DNA from: Fibrobacterota bacterium
Lineage (GTDB): Bacteria > Fibrobacterota > Chitinivibrionia > Chitinivibrionales > Chitinispirillaceae
Assembly (NCBI GenBank): GCA_023436145.1
Contig: JAEZKP010000036.1
Coordinates: 1 to 5,394 of the forward strand
Direction: 5' to 3'
DNA length: 5,394 nt
Below are positions 1 through 5,394 of this stretch, one piece after another (position 1 is the stretch's first letter; every line of letters begins with the position of its first letter). Below the pieces are notes generated by a model. That model was not told the origin of the DNA. It ran no database searches and saw nothing but the letters and a program-made list of their open reading frames with translations. The translations under genes and the position numbers were made by a program.

Positions 1-2031
1 CCGGAGAAAGCCTATGAAAAGGGAGTAGAGTTGGCTAAAGAGAATAAAATTGACAACGCCTACAAATACTTTCTTGCTGCAACCAAAAAGCAACCGGACA
101 ACCCGAAATACCACTGGGCAGCAGCCCAGGTGGCCCGTAACCAGAATGCAGCCTTTATCCATACCGAGATGGCCTGGAAAAGCGGAATGAAAAGTGTTCC
201 GGTAATGGCATCACTTCTTCGTCTCTCGCTATTCACCAACAAAGAACAGCGTACTGCAAAAATGGTTTCGCTCTTCAACGAACTACCGGATTCTGTAAAA
301 AGTCCCCTGCTCAAAGCGGAACTTTTCTCCCAGATAGGTGAATCTGATTCTGCTTTGGCAATATGGAAAAAATTATACACATCTAAACCATCCTCAATGC
401 TGGCATTTAAAATTGGTCGCGAGCTAAACATCAAAAACGAAACAACTAAGGCCAGGGAATTTCTGGAAACCGCCCGTAAAGCTAAAATGTTAGATGGTGC
501 AGGTTACGTACTCCTGGCTTCGATGCGTGCCTTTGAATATGATTATGAAGGTATTGAGGACATTTTCAAAGAGACTAAGCTATTTGGACTCTATTCCAAT
601 GAGGTCGCACTGGAAGAGGCATCGTTTCTTTTTGTAAGCGGTAAATTTGATGCAGCAGCAGCAATATTAACTGGCTACCGGCAGGCTAATCCCGATCAGA
701 AAGATCAGTTATTAAATCACCGCGCCAGGATAAATCTGGCATTCATGTTTGCCATGCGTAAGGAGCCAGACAGTATCAACGCTCTTATATCTGTAATCCC
801 GGATTCATCACCATTTAAATCTGCAGAACAACGTTTCTATAAGATTCTTCAGGAGGGCGAAAAGATGGAATCAGCAGCTCTTCTGAAAGAACTGGATGAA
901 ATACGGAAAAGTGTTCCGGGAAATCCTTTTATTGAGCTTTACACCGCTCGTGCATTGCTGAAAAGTAATCAATATGCCAAATCATTAGAAGTCTACCAGC
1001 GTTTACCCGGGATTTACCTCAGGTCCCCTGCCATACTAACCGAATATGCACTTGTACTCTCCCGTTCCGGTAAAGAAAATGAAGCATTGGCAGCGATCTC
1101 AATAATGCACAAACGCAAGTCGTTTACACGTGCATCACTGGAACTTTTCCGTGATCTTACATTCAGGAAAAACCTGCTGGAAAAAAGCGAATACACGCAG
1201 CAACTTCTGGAAAAACTCTACGGTAACGATGCCCGCATCCGCTTTAATGGGGCAATCCTCGCCCTCCGCACGGGAAAAGTTGACAGTGCAATAACCCTGC
1301 TTTCAGATCTGGAAAAGCAGTTTCCAAATGAGCACCAGATCCGTACAACCAGAATCTCTGCTTTAATTGTAAAAGGCGATTATACAAATGCACTTGCCTT
1401 ATGTCATTCAGGTAACACCCCACGGGAGCTTACCATACCCCTGGAAGCCCAGATTCTTAAGAAGCAAGGAAAGGAGCAGGATGCGTTACAACTGATCGAA
1501 ACTGCAAGAAAAGAAAAAAACAGCCAGCAATTATCTCTGCTGCATGCTGAAATGCTCATGGGAATGGATAAAAACGAGGAAGCTGCAAAGATTTACGAAG
1601 AACTCCTGGCCACCAATAAATCAGACAAGGAAGCCAGTGCCAAGACAGGTGTCTTTTATAACAACATGGCCTGGGCGCTGCTTCAATCAGAAAAGCCGGA
1701 TAAAAAGACGGTTATGAAAGCTGCAGAACGAGCATACCAGTTACTACCTTCATCTGCAAATGTACTTGACACCTATGCGGAAGCGTTAATCCGGTTCGGA
1801 CAGTATGGTGAATGTATAAAGATTCTGGAAGACTCAAAAATCACCCAGAGTGAACCCAGGCTCCTTTTTCAGCTGGCAATAGCTTACGAGAAAAAGAACG
1901 ATCTTAATAAGGCAGTACGCAATTTCAAGACAGTAGTGGCAATGATGGATTCATCCAAAGGCAGCATAGCAATGGATGTAAGTAAAGCTGCAGTGGAGAG
2001 ACATATTGAAAAGATTATGGACAAGGAATAA
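1..2031 (+). CDS. TPR-repeat protein, 5'-truncated by window edge (PrsT-like candidate)
   Basis: This is the 3' part of a gene for a large helical-repeat protein; 676 residues lie in the window. A TTG at 31 could start an ORF, but the same frame is open back to base 1 (PEKAYEKGVE precedes it) and already reads as TPR helix, so the real start and any signal peptide or lipobox lie upstream. Degenerate 34-residue TPR-type helix pairs recur throughout, for example NAYKYFLAATKKQPDN near residues 19-34, a clear pair near 552-600 (NNMAWALL, then AERAYQLLPSSANVLDTYAEAL), and a last repeat ending near 650 (LLFQLAIAYEKKNDLNKAVRNF). A short charged tail and TAA follow. No enzymatic motif or membrane segment is seen. 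TPR arrays act as protein-binding scaffolds. The closing repeats resemble PrsT, the TPR lipoprotein of PEP-CTERM systems, and an exosortase lies next door, but the missing N-terminus leaves this assignment tentative. The gene converges with the exosortase gene, so they are not one operon. Confidence 0.85.
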   Translation, partial: PEKAYEKGVELAKENKIDNAYKYFLAATKKQPDNPKYHWAAAQVARNQNAAFIHTEMAWKSGMKSVPVMASLLRLSLFTNKEQRTAKMVSLFNELPDSVKSPLLKAELFSQIGESDSALAIWKKLYTSKPSSMLAFKIGRELNIKNETTKAREFLETARKAKMLDGAGYVLLASMRAFEYDYEGIEDIFKETKLFGLYSNEVALEEASFLFVSGKFDAAAAILTGYRQANPDQKDQLLNHRARINLAFMFAMRKEPDSINALISVIPDSSPFKSAEQRFYKILQEGEKMESAALLKELDEIRKSVPGNPFIELYTARALLKSNQYAKSLEVYQRLPGIYLRSPAILTEYALVLSRSGKENEALAAISIMHKRKSFTRASLELFRDLTFRKNLLEKSEYTQQLLEKLYGNDARIRFNGAILALRTGKVDSAITLLSDLEKQFPNEHQIRTTRISALIVKGDYTNALALCHSGNTPRELTIPLEAQILKKQGKEQDALQLIETARKEKNSQQLSLLHAEMLMGMDKNEEAAKIYEELLATNKSDKEASAKTGVFYNNMAWALLQSEKPDKKTVMKAAERAYQLLPSSANVLDTYAEALIRFGQYGECIKILEDSKITQSEPRLLFQLAIAYEKKNDLNKAVRNFKTVVAMMDSSKGSIAMDVSKAAVERHIEKIMDKE

Positions 2032-2035
2032 CGAC

Positions 2036-2290
2036 TCACCATGATTAGCCCAGGGTAGGAAACCCTGGGCTACATATAACAGAAGCCCTTCAGGCTACGG
2101 ATCCGGATGTGTATACCCGTATATCATTCCCTAGCCTGAAAGGCTTACGTTCTGTTAACGCAGGGATTCTTTCCCTGCGTGGGATGACCACGATACCCGG
2201 ATGACCACGAAACTGTATGACCCGAGCCCCTCAGGATCACGATGACTCCGTATGACCATGACAGATCAGGACTACCTGATAACCAGATCC
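2036..2290. repeat. Composite hairpin repeat, copy A (full length, two 17-bp units)
   Basis: First of three direct copies filling the intergenic region. In order it holds: a perfect 11-bp stem at 2046-2056/2062-2072 (arm TAGCCCAGGGT, loop AGGAA) followed by C, giving a CTAC foot; a small AGCC/GGCT hairpin at 2084-2096; its inverted partner at 2133-2145, so that 2082-2097 and 2132-2147 can also pair as 16-bp arms with two mismatches; a 9-bp stem at 2158-2166/2172-2180 (arm ACGCAGGGA); two 17-bp tandem units at 2182-2215, the second degenerate; and a 6-bp ATCAGG/CCTGAT stem at 2265-2280. The first hairpin sits 14 bp after the TPR stop codon. It lacks a T-run, so it is not a standard intrinsic terminator, though it could stabilise the mRNA end. 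The left boundary is set by ACCATG-TTAGC homology with copy D. Confidence 0.9.
2046..2073 (-). repeat. REP-like palindrome with GTAG foot (copy A)
   Basis: Read on the minus strand it begins GTAG and continues into a perfect palindrome with 11-bp arms and a 5-nt loop. A GTAG or GGAG tetranucleotide at the foot of a palindrome is the known signature of REP elements moved by REP-associated tyrosine transposases (RAYT, TnpA_REP). The fold is directly visible. The link to a RAYT is inference, as no such gene is in the window. This is the best preserved of the four copies; equivalents lie at 2299-2326, 2604-2630 and 5273-5300. Confidence 0.75.
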
Positions 2291-2296
2291 ACCTCG

Positions 2297-2595
2297 GGTA
2301 GCCCAGGGTAGGAAACCATGGGCTACGTATAACAGAAGCCCTTCTGGCTACGGAGCCGGATATGCATACACGTATATCATTCCCTAGCCTGAAAGGCTTA
2401 CGTTCTGTTAACGCAGGGATTCCTTCCCTGCGTGGGATGACCACGATACCCGGATGACCACGATACCCGGATGACCACGATACCTGGATGACCACGATAC
2501 CTGGATGACCACGATACCGTATGACCCGATCCCCTCAGGATCACGATGACTCCGTATGACCATGACATATCAGAACCTCCTGATAACCAGACCCA
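2297..2595. repeat. Composite hairpin repeat, copy B (full length, five 17-bp units)
   Basis: Second direct copy, starting 253 bp after copy A, with the same modules in the same order. The REP-like stem at 2299-2309/2315-2325 has one mismatch (ACCATGGG instead of ACCCTGGG). The inverted AGCC/GGCT pair and the CGCAGGGA/TCCCTGCG hairpin (loop TTCCT) are intact. The 17-bp tandem block is expanded to five units (2435-2519). A terminal stem TATCAG/CTGATA lies at 2568-2585. The next copy starts 304 bp later. The 51-bp excess over A equals three 17-bp units, so outside the tandem block A and B are collinear with essentially no net insertion or deletion. Confidence 0.9.
2435..2519. repeat. 17-bp tandem repeat, five units
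   Basis: Five head-to-tail copies of GGATGACCACGATACCC start at 2435, 2452, 2469, 2486 and 2503. They are identical except at the last base (C, C, T, T, G), and a partial unit (TATGACC) follows. There are no spacers, which excludes a CRISPR array. Copy A has two units at the same place (2182-2215) and truncated copy C has one diverged unit (2739-2754). The period of 17 is not a multiple of three, so long readings through it on the minus strand (HP/SWSSGYRG-like peptides) are frame-shifting artefacts, not protein. The near-perfect identity points to recent slippage expansion. Confidence 0.93.
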
Positions 2596-2599
2596 ACAT

Positions 2600-2755
2600 G
2601 ACCAGCCCAGGGTAGGAAACCCTACGCTACATATACAGAAGCCCTTCGGGCTACGGATCAGGATGTGCATACCCGTATATCGATTCCCTAGCCTGAAAGG
2701 CTTACGTTCCTTTAACGTAGGGATTCCTTCCCTGCGTGGGATGACTACGATCCCA
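2600..2755. repeat. Composite hairpin repeat, copy C (right end truncated)
   Basis: Third direct copy. The REP-like stem at 2604-2613/2619-2628 has two mismatches (right arm ACCCTACGCT), so it is the most decayed hairpin of the four. The AGCC/GGCT inverted pair is present (GAAGCCCTTCGGGCTACGG, then CCTAGCCTGAAAGGCTTACG). The next hairpin has ACGTAGGGA instead of ACGCAGGGA. Only one 17-bp unit remains (GGATGACTACGATCCC), after which homology to A and B stops near 2755. The block that ends A and B (the CCCCTCAGGATCACGATGAC segment and the ATCAG/CTGAT hairpin) is absent. The exosortase stop codon lies at 2760-2762, so this copy effectively abuts that gene. Confidence 0.87.
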
Positions 2756-2759
2756 TATA

Positions 2760-3674
2760 TCACGGTGCCTTCGGACAGGATATCTCACCACCATGACAAG
2801 CTCTGGAAGCCTGGAGGTGCTCAAATCTGGAAAGTAAAAACAAAAGAGGGAAATAAATGGCAAGCACTATTATATAGAATAAAATTCCTCCGCTTTTGTG
2901 AAGAAAACTATGGGTAAGAAAAGATATATCAACATATTGAGCAAGCATGGTGATGGTGACTATACGGATAGCATTTTTTAGAAGAGACATAGGAATAATT
3001 AACAAAAGCATCAGGGTTTTATTCCAGCCGTTTTTCAGAAACATCTCAACAGCTACCGCTCCGGTAATTATTAGTGCCATAGTCGAACGGATACCGCTGC
3101 ATTCAGGTGCGATGGTGATACTGAGTGTATTTAGATGAAACATCACACCATCTCGAACAAATGTTTGTCCAAGTATGATGTAGAACCATTCGACCATGAC
3201 AGCAGATCCATGCTGCAGAAATGCAATTATAGTATTTAACAGAGATGGTGGGAACGGAATTGCCAGAAGCAGGAAAACGAAAGGAAAAATTACCCGTCGG
3301 AAACCGGTAAATCCCCAGCAATGTATGAACAATCCATAAATGACTATGATTATACCGAATCCCTTGAGTGATAACCCTGTGACAGGGTCCTGAAACTTAA
3401 TTGCAGTTATGAAGAATGTAGAGATCAAGCCAATAATTACCAGCAAAGCCCCGATAATCAGATTAGCATTCTCTGTCAGAAACTGTTTTCTTCCAGACCA
3501 CAGGAAAAACCCACTGACCAGCGGAATAATAGCCAGGTGGGTGTACTCTGCCTCATTATTAACCAAATGGAACAGTGTGCCAAGATCTTTACTGAAAAGT
3601 AACAGGGAAAGAGCCGATCCAATGGTAAATATCAGGGTTTTAGTCAATGAATTGTTATGGTAGTTAAATGACAT
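2760..3674 (-). CDS. xrt: Exosortase / archaeosortase-family membrane transpeptidase
   Basis: A 304-residue polytopic membrane protein, a normal length for a single-domain exosortase. Members are thought to cleave, and move to another acceptor, proteins bearing a C-terminal PEP-CTERM-like signal (short motif, helix, basic tail) at the cytoplasmic membrane. The catalytic set is complete: Cys192 in APECSGIRS, Arg237 in KNAIRIVT, and a His in HSFLHKSGG (His259 most likely, His255 possible). The family motif AIPFPP lies at 138-143. About eight hydrophobic helices are seen (roughly 11-28, 45-60, 72-92, 103-121, 127-145, 196-213, 219-233, 262-282). The ATG at 3674 gives a full-length protein and has a weak GGA 7 nt upstream. 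The gene lies 112 bp downstream of the PrsR-type regulator on the same strand, which suggests co-transcription or regulation by it. No fused C-terminal EpsI-like domain is present. The subtype (XrtA or other) cannot be fixed, so the symbol is generic. The tail after the last helix (SRFEHLQASRACHGG) is unremarkable and ends beside a repeat. Confidence 0.93.
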   Translation of the reverse strand: MSFNYHNNSLTKTLIFTIGSALSLLLFSKDLGTLFHLVNNEAEYTHLAIIPLVSGFFLWSGRKQFLTENANLIIGALLVIIGLISTFFITAIKFQDPVTGLSLKGFGIIIVIYGLFIHCWGFTGFRRVIFPFVFLLLAIPFPPSLLNTIIAFLQHGSAVMVEWFYIILGQTFVRDGVMFHLNTLSITIAPECSGIRSTMALIITGAVAVEMFLKNGWNKTLMLLLIIPMSLLKNAIRIVTITMLAQYVDISFLTHSFLHKSGGILFYIIVLAIYFPLLFLLSRFEHLQASRACHGGEISCPKAP

Positions 3675-3786
3675 CGTTATTTCCGAATGGGTTAAATTTT
3701 AAGATATAGAAAATTCAGCTAAAGTTTCCAAATTTAGAATTATGAAACAGAAAACATTATAATTTCCGGCTGAAATCAGATCCGCT
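3675..3786 (-). other. prsR-exosortase intergenic gap
   Basis: An AT-rich 112-bp spacer between two genes on the same strand. It holds an imperfect hairpin just after the prsR stop (CTGA/TCAG core near 3766-3775, flanked by CGG/CCG) with no T-run, so no convincing terminator. A TATAAT hexamer reads on the minus strand (around 3758-3763) but has no recognisable -35 partner at 17 bp. No correctly spaced sigma-54 site (GG-N10-GC) was found by eye. Read-through from prsR is the simplest reading. Confidence 0.4.
3682..3684 (-). promoter_or_regulatory. Weak ribosome binding site for the exosortase gene
   Basis: On the minus strand GGAAATAACG directly precedes the ATG at 3674, leaving 7 nt between GGA and the start codon. 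This is a short but correctly spaced Shine-Dalgarno match, and it supports the ATG at 3674 over internal starts. Confidence 0.4.
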
Positions 3787-5151
3787 CTATCTGATAATAG
3801 TTTCCTTTTCCAGTTTTACCGAGTGTTTTTTTAACAAATCATAAAGAGTCGGTCTGCTGACACCTGCGATTTTGGCAGCTTCGGAAATGTTAAATTGTGC
3901 TTGTCGTAAGACGTTGATTATAAACTCTCTCTCAAAAACATCGCGAGCATCCTTGAGTGACAGTCCCATAGCTGATGAAGCACTCAGGGAAAGATCCTCG
4001 GGCTCTATGATCTGATTTACACAAGTAATAGCAGCACGGCTGAGTTTGTTTTCCAGCTCACGCACATTTCCAGGCCACGCATAATGCAGTAGCGCCTGTT
4101 CTGCGCGTAAACTTAACGACAGTTTCTGCAGGCCGAATTTGATCCGGTATCTTTCCACAATTGATTGTGCTATCTCCAGCACATCGTTACCCCGTTCTCT
4201 TAATGCGGGCAACTCAATCTGAAATTCACTTAGTCTGTAAAACAGGTCACTTCTTAAACCCCGTTGAGAGCCGTTGTCATTGACCTCTTTACTATTAGTA
4301 GCGGCCACGATGCGGACATCCACTTTCTTGAATTCAGTACCTCCAAGCCTTTGCACTTTCTGATCTTCAAGAAACCGAAGAAGTCGGACCTGAAGATTTT
4401 TAGGCATCTCCCCAATTTCATCCAGAAGTAAAGTGCCTTCATTGGCGATCTCAATAAGACCTGCTTTGTCTGAATTGGCACCAGTGAACGCCCCCTTCAC
4501 ATAACCAAAGAGTTCCGATTCTATAAGGTTTTCAGGTATTGCTCCGCAATTAATAGGAACAAATTGTCCATTTCGTCTTTTACTGTGATAATGAATTGCT
4601 CTGGCGCAAAGCTCCTTCCCGGTACCGCTTTCACCTGTAATAAGTACATTGACATCAGTATCGGCGATTTTTGGGATAAGGCCGAAAATTCTGGCCATGG
4701 GCTGACTGGTCCCAATCATGAAAAAGTTGTTTTCAATTTGAAGTTTACCGCTTTTCTTATTATCCCCATCTCCAGCCATTTCCAAAGAAAGCATTCTCTG
4801 AGCCCTCTGAACCAGTAGTTGCAGTTGATCTATATCAACTGGTTTGTTCAGAAAATCGAATGCCCCCCGCCTGACAGACTCAGGTCCCAGAGTATCAGAA
4901 GTATTGGCGGTAATCACCAGTATTTTTGTTCTTCGCTCTTTACCCAATAGCGTATCAATGAGCTCTAATCCCTTATCTGGAACATTATCCAGACCCATAT
5001 CCAGAAGAACTACACCTGGGAGATGTTGTTCAAAACAGGAAAGGCACTCACCCGCAGAACCCGCCTCAAAAACCGTATACTCGTTGCAGAATGCCCATTT
5101 CATCTGCTCACGAAGCCCTGTATTATCATCAACAATGAGTATAGATGCCAT
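3787..5151 (-). CDS. prsR: PrsR-type sigma-54-dependent response regulator
   Basis: A 454-residue NtrC-family activator with three domains. The receiver (about 3-120) has the acidic pair Asp8/Asp9, phospho-acceptor Asp51 (LLDMGL), Thr81 and Lys103 (FLNKPVD). The AAA+ sigma-54 interaction domain (about 145-375) has Walker A GESGTGKE at 173-180, the sigma-54 contact loop GAFTGA at 220-225, Walker B LLLDEIGE at 241-248, the arginine-finger region LRSDLFYRL at 299-307 and WPGNVREL at 359-366. A Fis-type HTH closes it (about 421-441, ISEAAKIAGVSRPTLYDLLK). Phosphorylation by a partner kinase should allow ATP-driven opening of sigma-54 promoters. The receiver ending DFLNKPVD and the HTH SRPTLYDLL match the PEP-CTERM-box regulator PrsR, and the adjacent exosortase supports this. 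No histidine kinase (PrsK) is in the window. The ATG at 5151 starts exactly at the receiver's first strand (MASILIVDDN); only a poor GGA lies about 14 nt upstream. All key residues are present. Confidence 0.93.
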   Translation of the reverse strand: MASILIVDDNTGLREQMKWAFCNEYTVFEAGSAGECLSCFEQHLPGVVLLDMGLDNVPDKGLELIDTLLGKERRTKILVITANTSDTLGPESVRRGAFDFLNKPVDIDQLQLLVQRAQRMLSLEMAGDGDNKKSGKLQIENNFFMIGTSQPMARIFGLIPKIADTDVNVLITGESGTGKELCARAIHYHSKRRNGQFVPINCGAIPENLIESELFGYVKGAFTGANSDKAGLIEIANEGTLLLDEIGEMPKNLQVRLLRFLEDQKVQRLGGTEFKKVDVRIVAATNSKEVNDNGSQRGLRSDLFYRLSEFQIELPALRERGNDVLEIAQSIVERYRIKFGLQKLSLSLRAEQALLHYAWPGNVRELENKLSRAAITCVNQIIEPEDLSLSASSAMGLSLKDARDVFEREFIINVLRQAQFNISEAAKIAGVSRPTLYDLLKKHSVKLEKETIIR

Positions 5152-5201
5152 AAATAGTTTTAATTTCCAGGATTGGGTTAATAAGCATGGGGTCTTTTTA
5201 T

Positions 5202-5230
5202 AAATTAAATAAATATTTCAGTATTGTCAA
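5202..5230 (-). promoter_or_regulatory. Possible sigma-70-type promoter for prsR
   Basis: On the minus strand there is an exact TTGACA (5230-5225), a 17-bp AT-rich spacer, then TAATTT (5207-5202), which matches TATAAT at only three of six positions. It would place transcription start about 45 nt upstream of the prsR ATG. The -35 and the spacing are good, but the -10 is weak and the surroundings are AT-rich, so a chance match is possible. Confidence 0.3.
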
Positions 5231-5246
5231 AAGACATGATCAGAAA

Positions 5247-5258
5247 AACCTGCGCTAC
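5247..5258 (+). repeat. Half REP remnant
   Basis: AACCTGCGCTAC nearly equals the right arm and CTAC foot of the REP-like hairpin in copy D (ACCCTGCGCTAC at 5289-5300), but there is no matching left arm. It lies about 15 bp before the start of copy D. It looks like the end of another, degraded copy in the same orientation. Confidence 0.45.
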
Positions 5259-5263
5259 AGAGC

Positions 5264-5394
5264 CACCATGTTTAGCACAGGGTAGGAAACCCTGCGCTAC
5301 TTATAAAGAAGCCCTTCAGGCTACGGATCAGGATGTGCATACCCGTATATCATTCCCTAGCCTGAAAGGCTTACGTTCTTTTACCGCAGGGATT
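5264..5394. repeat. Composite hairpin repeat, copy D (cut by window edge)
   Basis: Fourth copy, in the same orientation as A, B and C, upstream of prsR. The REP-like stem at 5273-5283/5289-5299 (TAGCACAGGGT, loop AGGAA, ACCCTGCGCTA) has one mismatch, which becomes a G-U wobble if the minus strand is transcribed. The AGCC/GGCT inverted pair follows (GAAGCCCTTCAGGCTACGG, then CCTAGCCTGAAAGGCTTACG), and the window ends inside the left arm of the CGCAGGGA hairpin. Homology with copy A reaches left to ACCATG, before the hairpin. Whether the 17-bp tandem block follows cannot be seen. Confidence 0.87.

Noticed and set aside
31..33. TTG at 31 as the start of the TPR gene
   Set aside because: The frame is open upstream to base 1 with TPR-like sequence, and a start here would cut into a repeat helix. 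The gene must begin outside the window.
2046..2073. Intrinsic terminator of the TPR gene
   Set aside because: The stem is strong, but it is followed by CATATAAC, not a T-run. The same hairpin occurs in four places, including upstream of prsR, so it is better called a repeat element.
2435..2519. Possible CRISPR array
   Set aside because: The 17-bp units are directly adjacent with no spacers, and no cas gene is present.
2145..2763. Two long overlapping minus-strand open frames (116 and 121 residues) with HP/SWSSGYRG-like repeats
   Set aside because: They are readings through the repeats. The 17-bp period shifts the frame from unit to unit, and the two peptides share sequence only because the DNA is repeated. 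No start context or protein family is recognisable.
2546..2917. A 123-residue plus-strand open frame
   Set aside because: Its first part lies in repeats B/C and its end is antisense to the 3' end of the well-supported exosortase gene.
3725..3745. Sigma-54 promoter upstream of the exosortase (TGGAAACTTTAGC on the minus strand)
   Set aside because: The GG and GC elements are 8 bp apart rather than the required 10, and the CAC and TTGC contexts are missing.
5250..5270. Sigma-54 promoter upstream of prsR (TGGCTCTGTAGCGCA on the minus strand)
   Set aside because: GG to GC spacing is 9 rather than 10, and the GC part belongs to the half REP remnant.

Overview
The window holds three protein-coding genes of a bacterial exosortase (PEP-CTERM type) protein-sorting locus, set among copies of a composite, hairpin-rich repeat. 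The left third (1-2031, + strand) is the 3' part of a gene for a large tetratricopeptide-repeat (TPR) protein. Its frame is open to the left edge, so the true start lies outside. The right half carries two genes on the minus strand, read right to left: a sigma-54-dependent response regulator of the PrsR type (5151-3787), then 112 bp later an integral-membrane exosortase (3674-2760). The TPR gene and the exosortase gene converge on a 728-bp non-coding stretch.

That stretch (2032-2759) is almost entirely three direct copies of one composite repeat (A, B, C). A fourth copy (D) starts near 5264, upstream of the regulator, and runs off the right edge. Each copy opens with a REP-like hairpin (arm TAGCCCAGGGT, loop AGGAA, foot CTAC). 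Next come an inverted pair of short AGCC/GGCT hairpins and a CGCAGGGA/TCCCTGCG hairpin. The full-length copies A and B then carry a 17-bp tandem repeat and a terminal ATCAG/CTGAT hairpin. A and B differ in length by exactly three 17-bp units. C and D lie in direct orientation on either side of the regulator-exosortase pair. No transposase or CRISPR machinery is visible.

How the genes may work together: exosortases are thought to cut and transfer secreted proteins that carry a C-terminal PEP-CTERM-like signal, often in organisms that make exopolysaccharide. PrsR-type regulators, with a PrsK kinase and sigma-54, control such genes. TPR proteins (PrsT family) often accompany them. Here the exosortase keeps its Cys/Arg/His catalytic set, and the regulator keeps its phospho-acceptor Asp, Walker motifs, GAFTGA loop and HTH. 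No PEP-CTERM substrate, PrsK kinase or polysaccharide gene is inside the window.

The organism is most likely a Gram-negative-type bacterium (inference from exosortase plus sigma-54 activator). The genes are moderately AT-rich and the repeats visibly richer in GC. The phylum cannot be fixed from this sequence; a non-proteobacterial lineage such as Fibrobacterota or a PVC-like group is only a guess.
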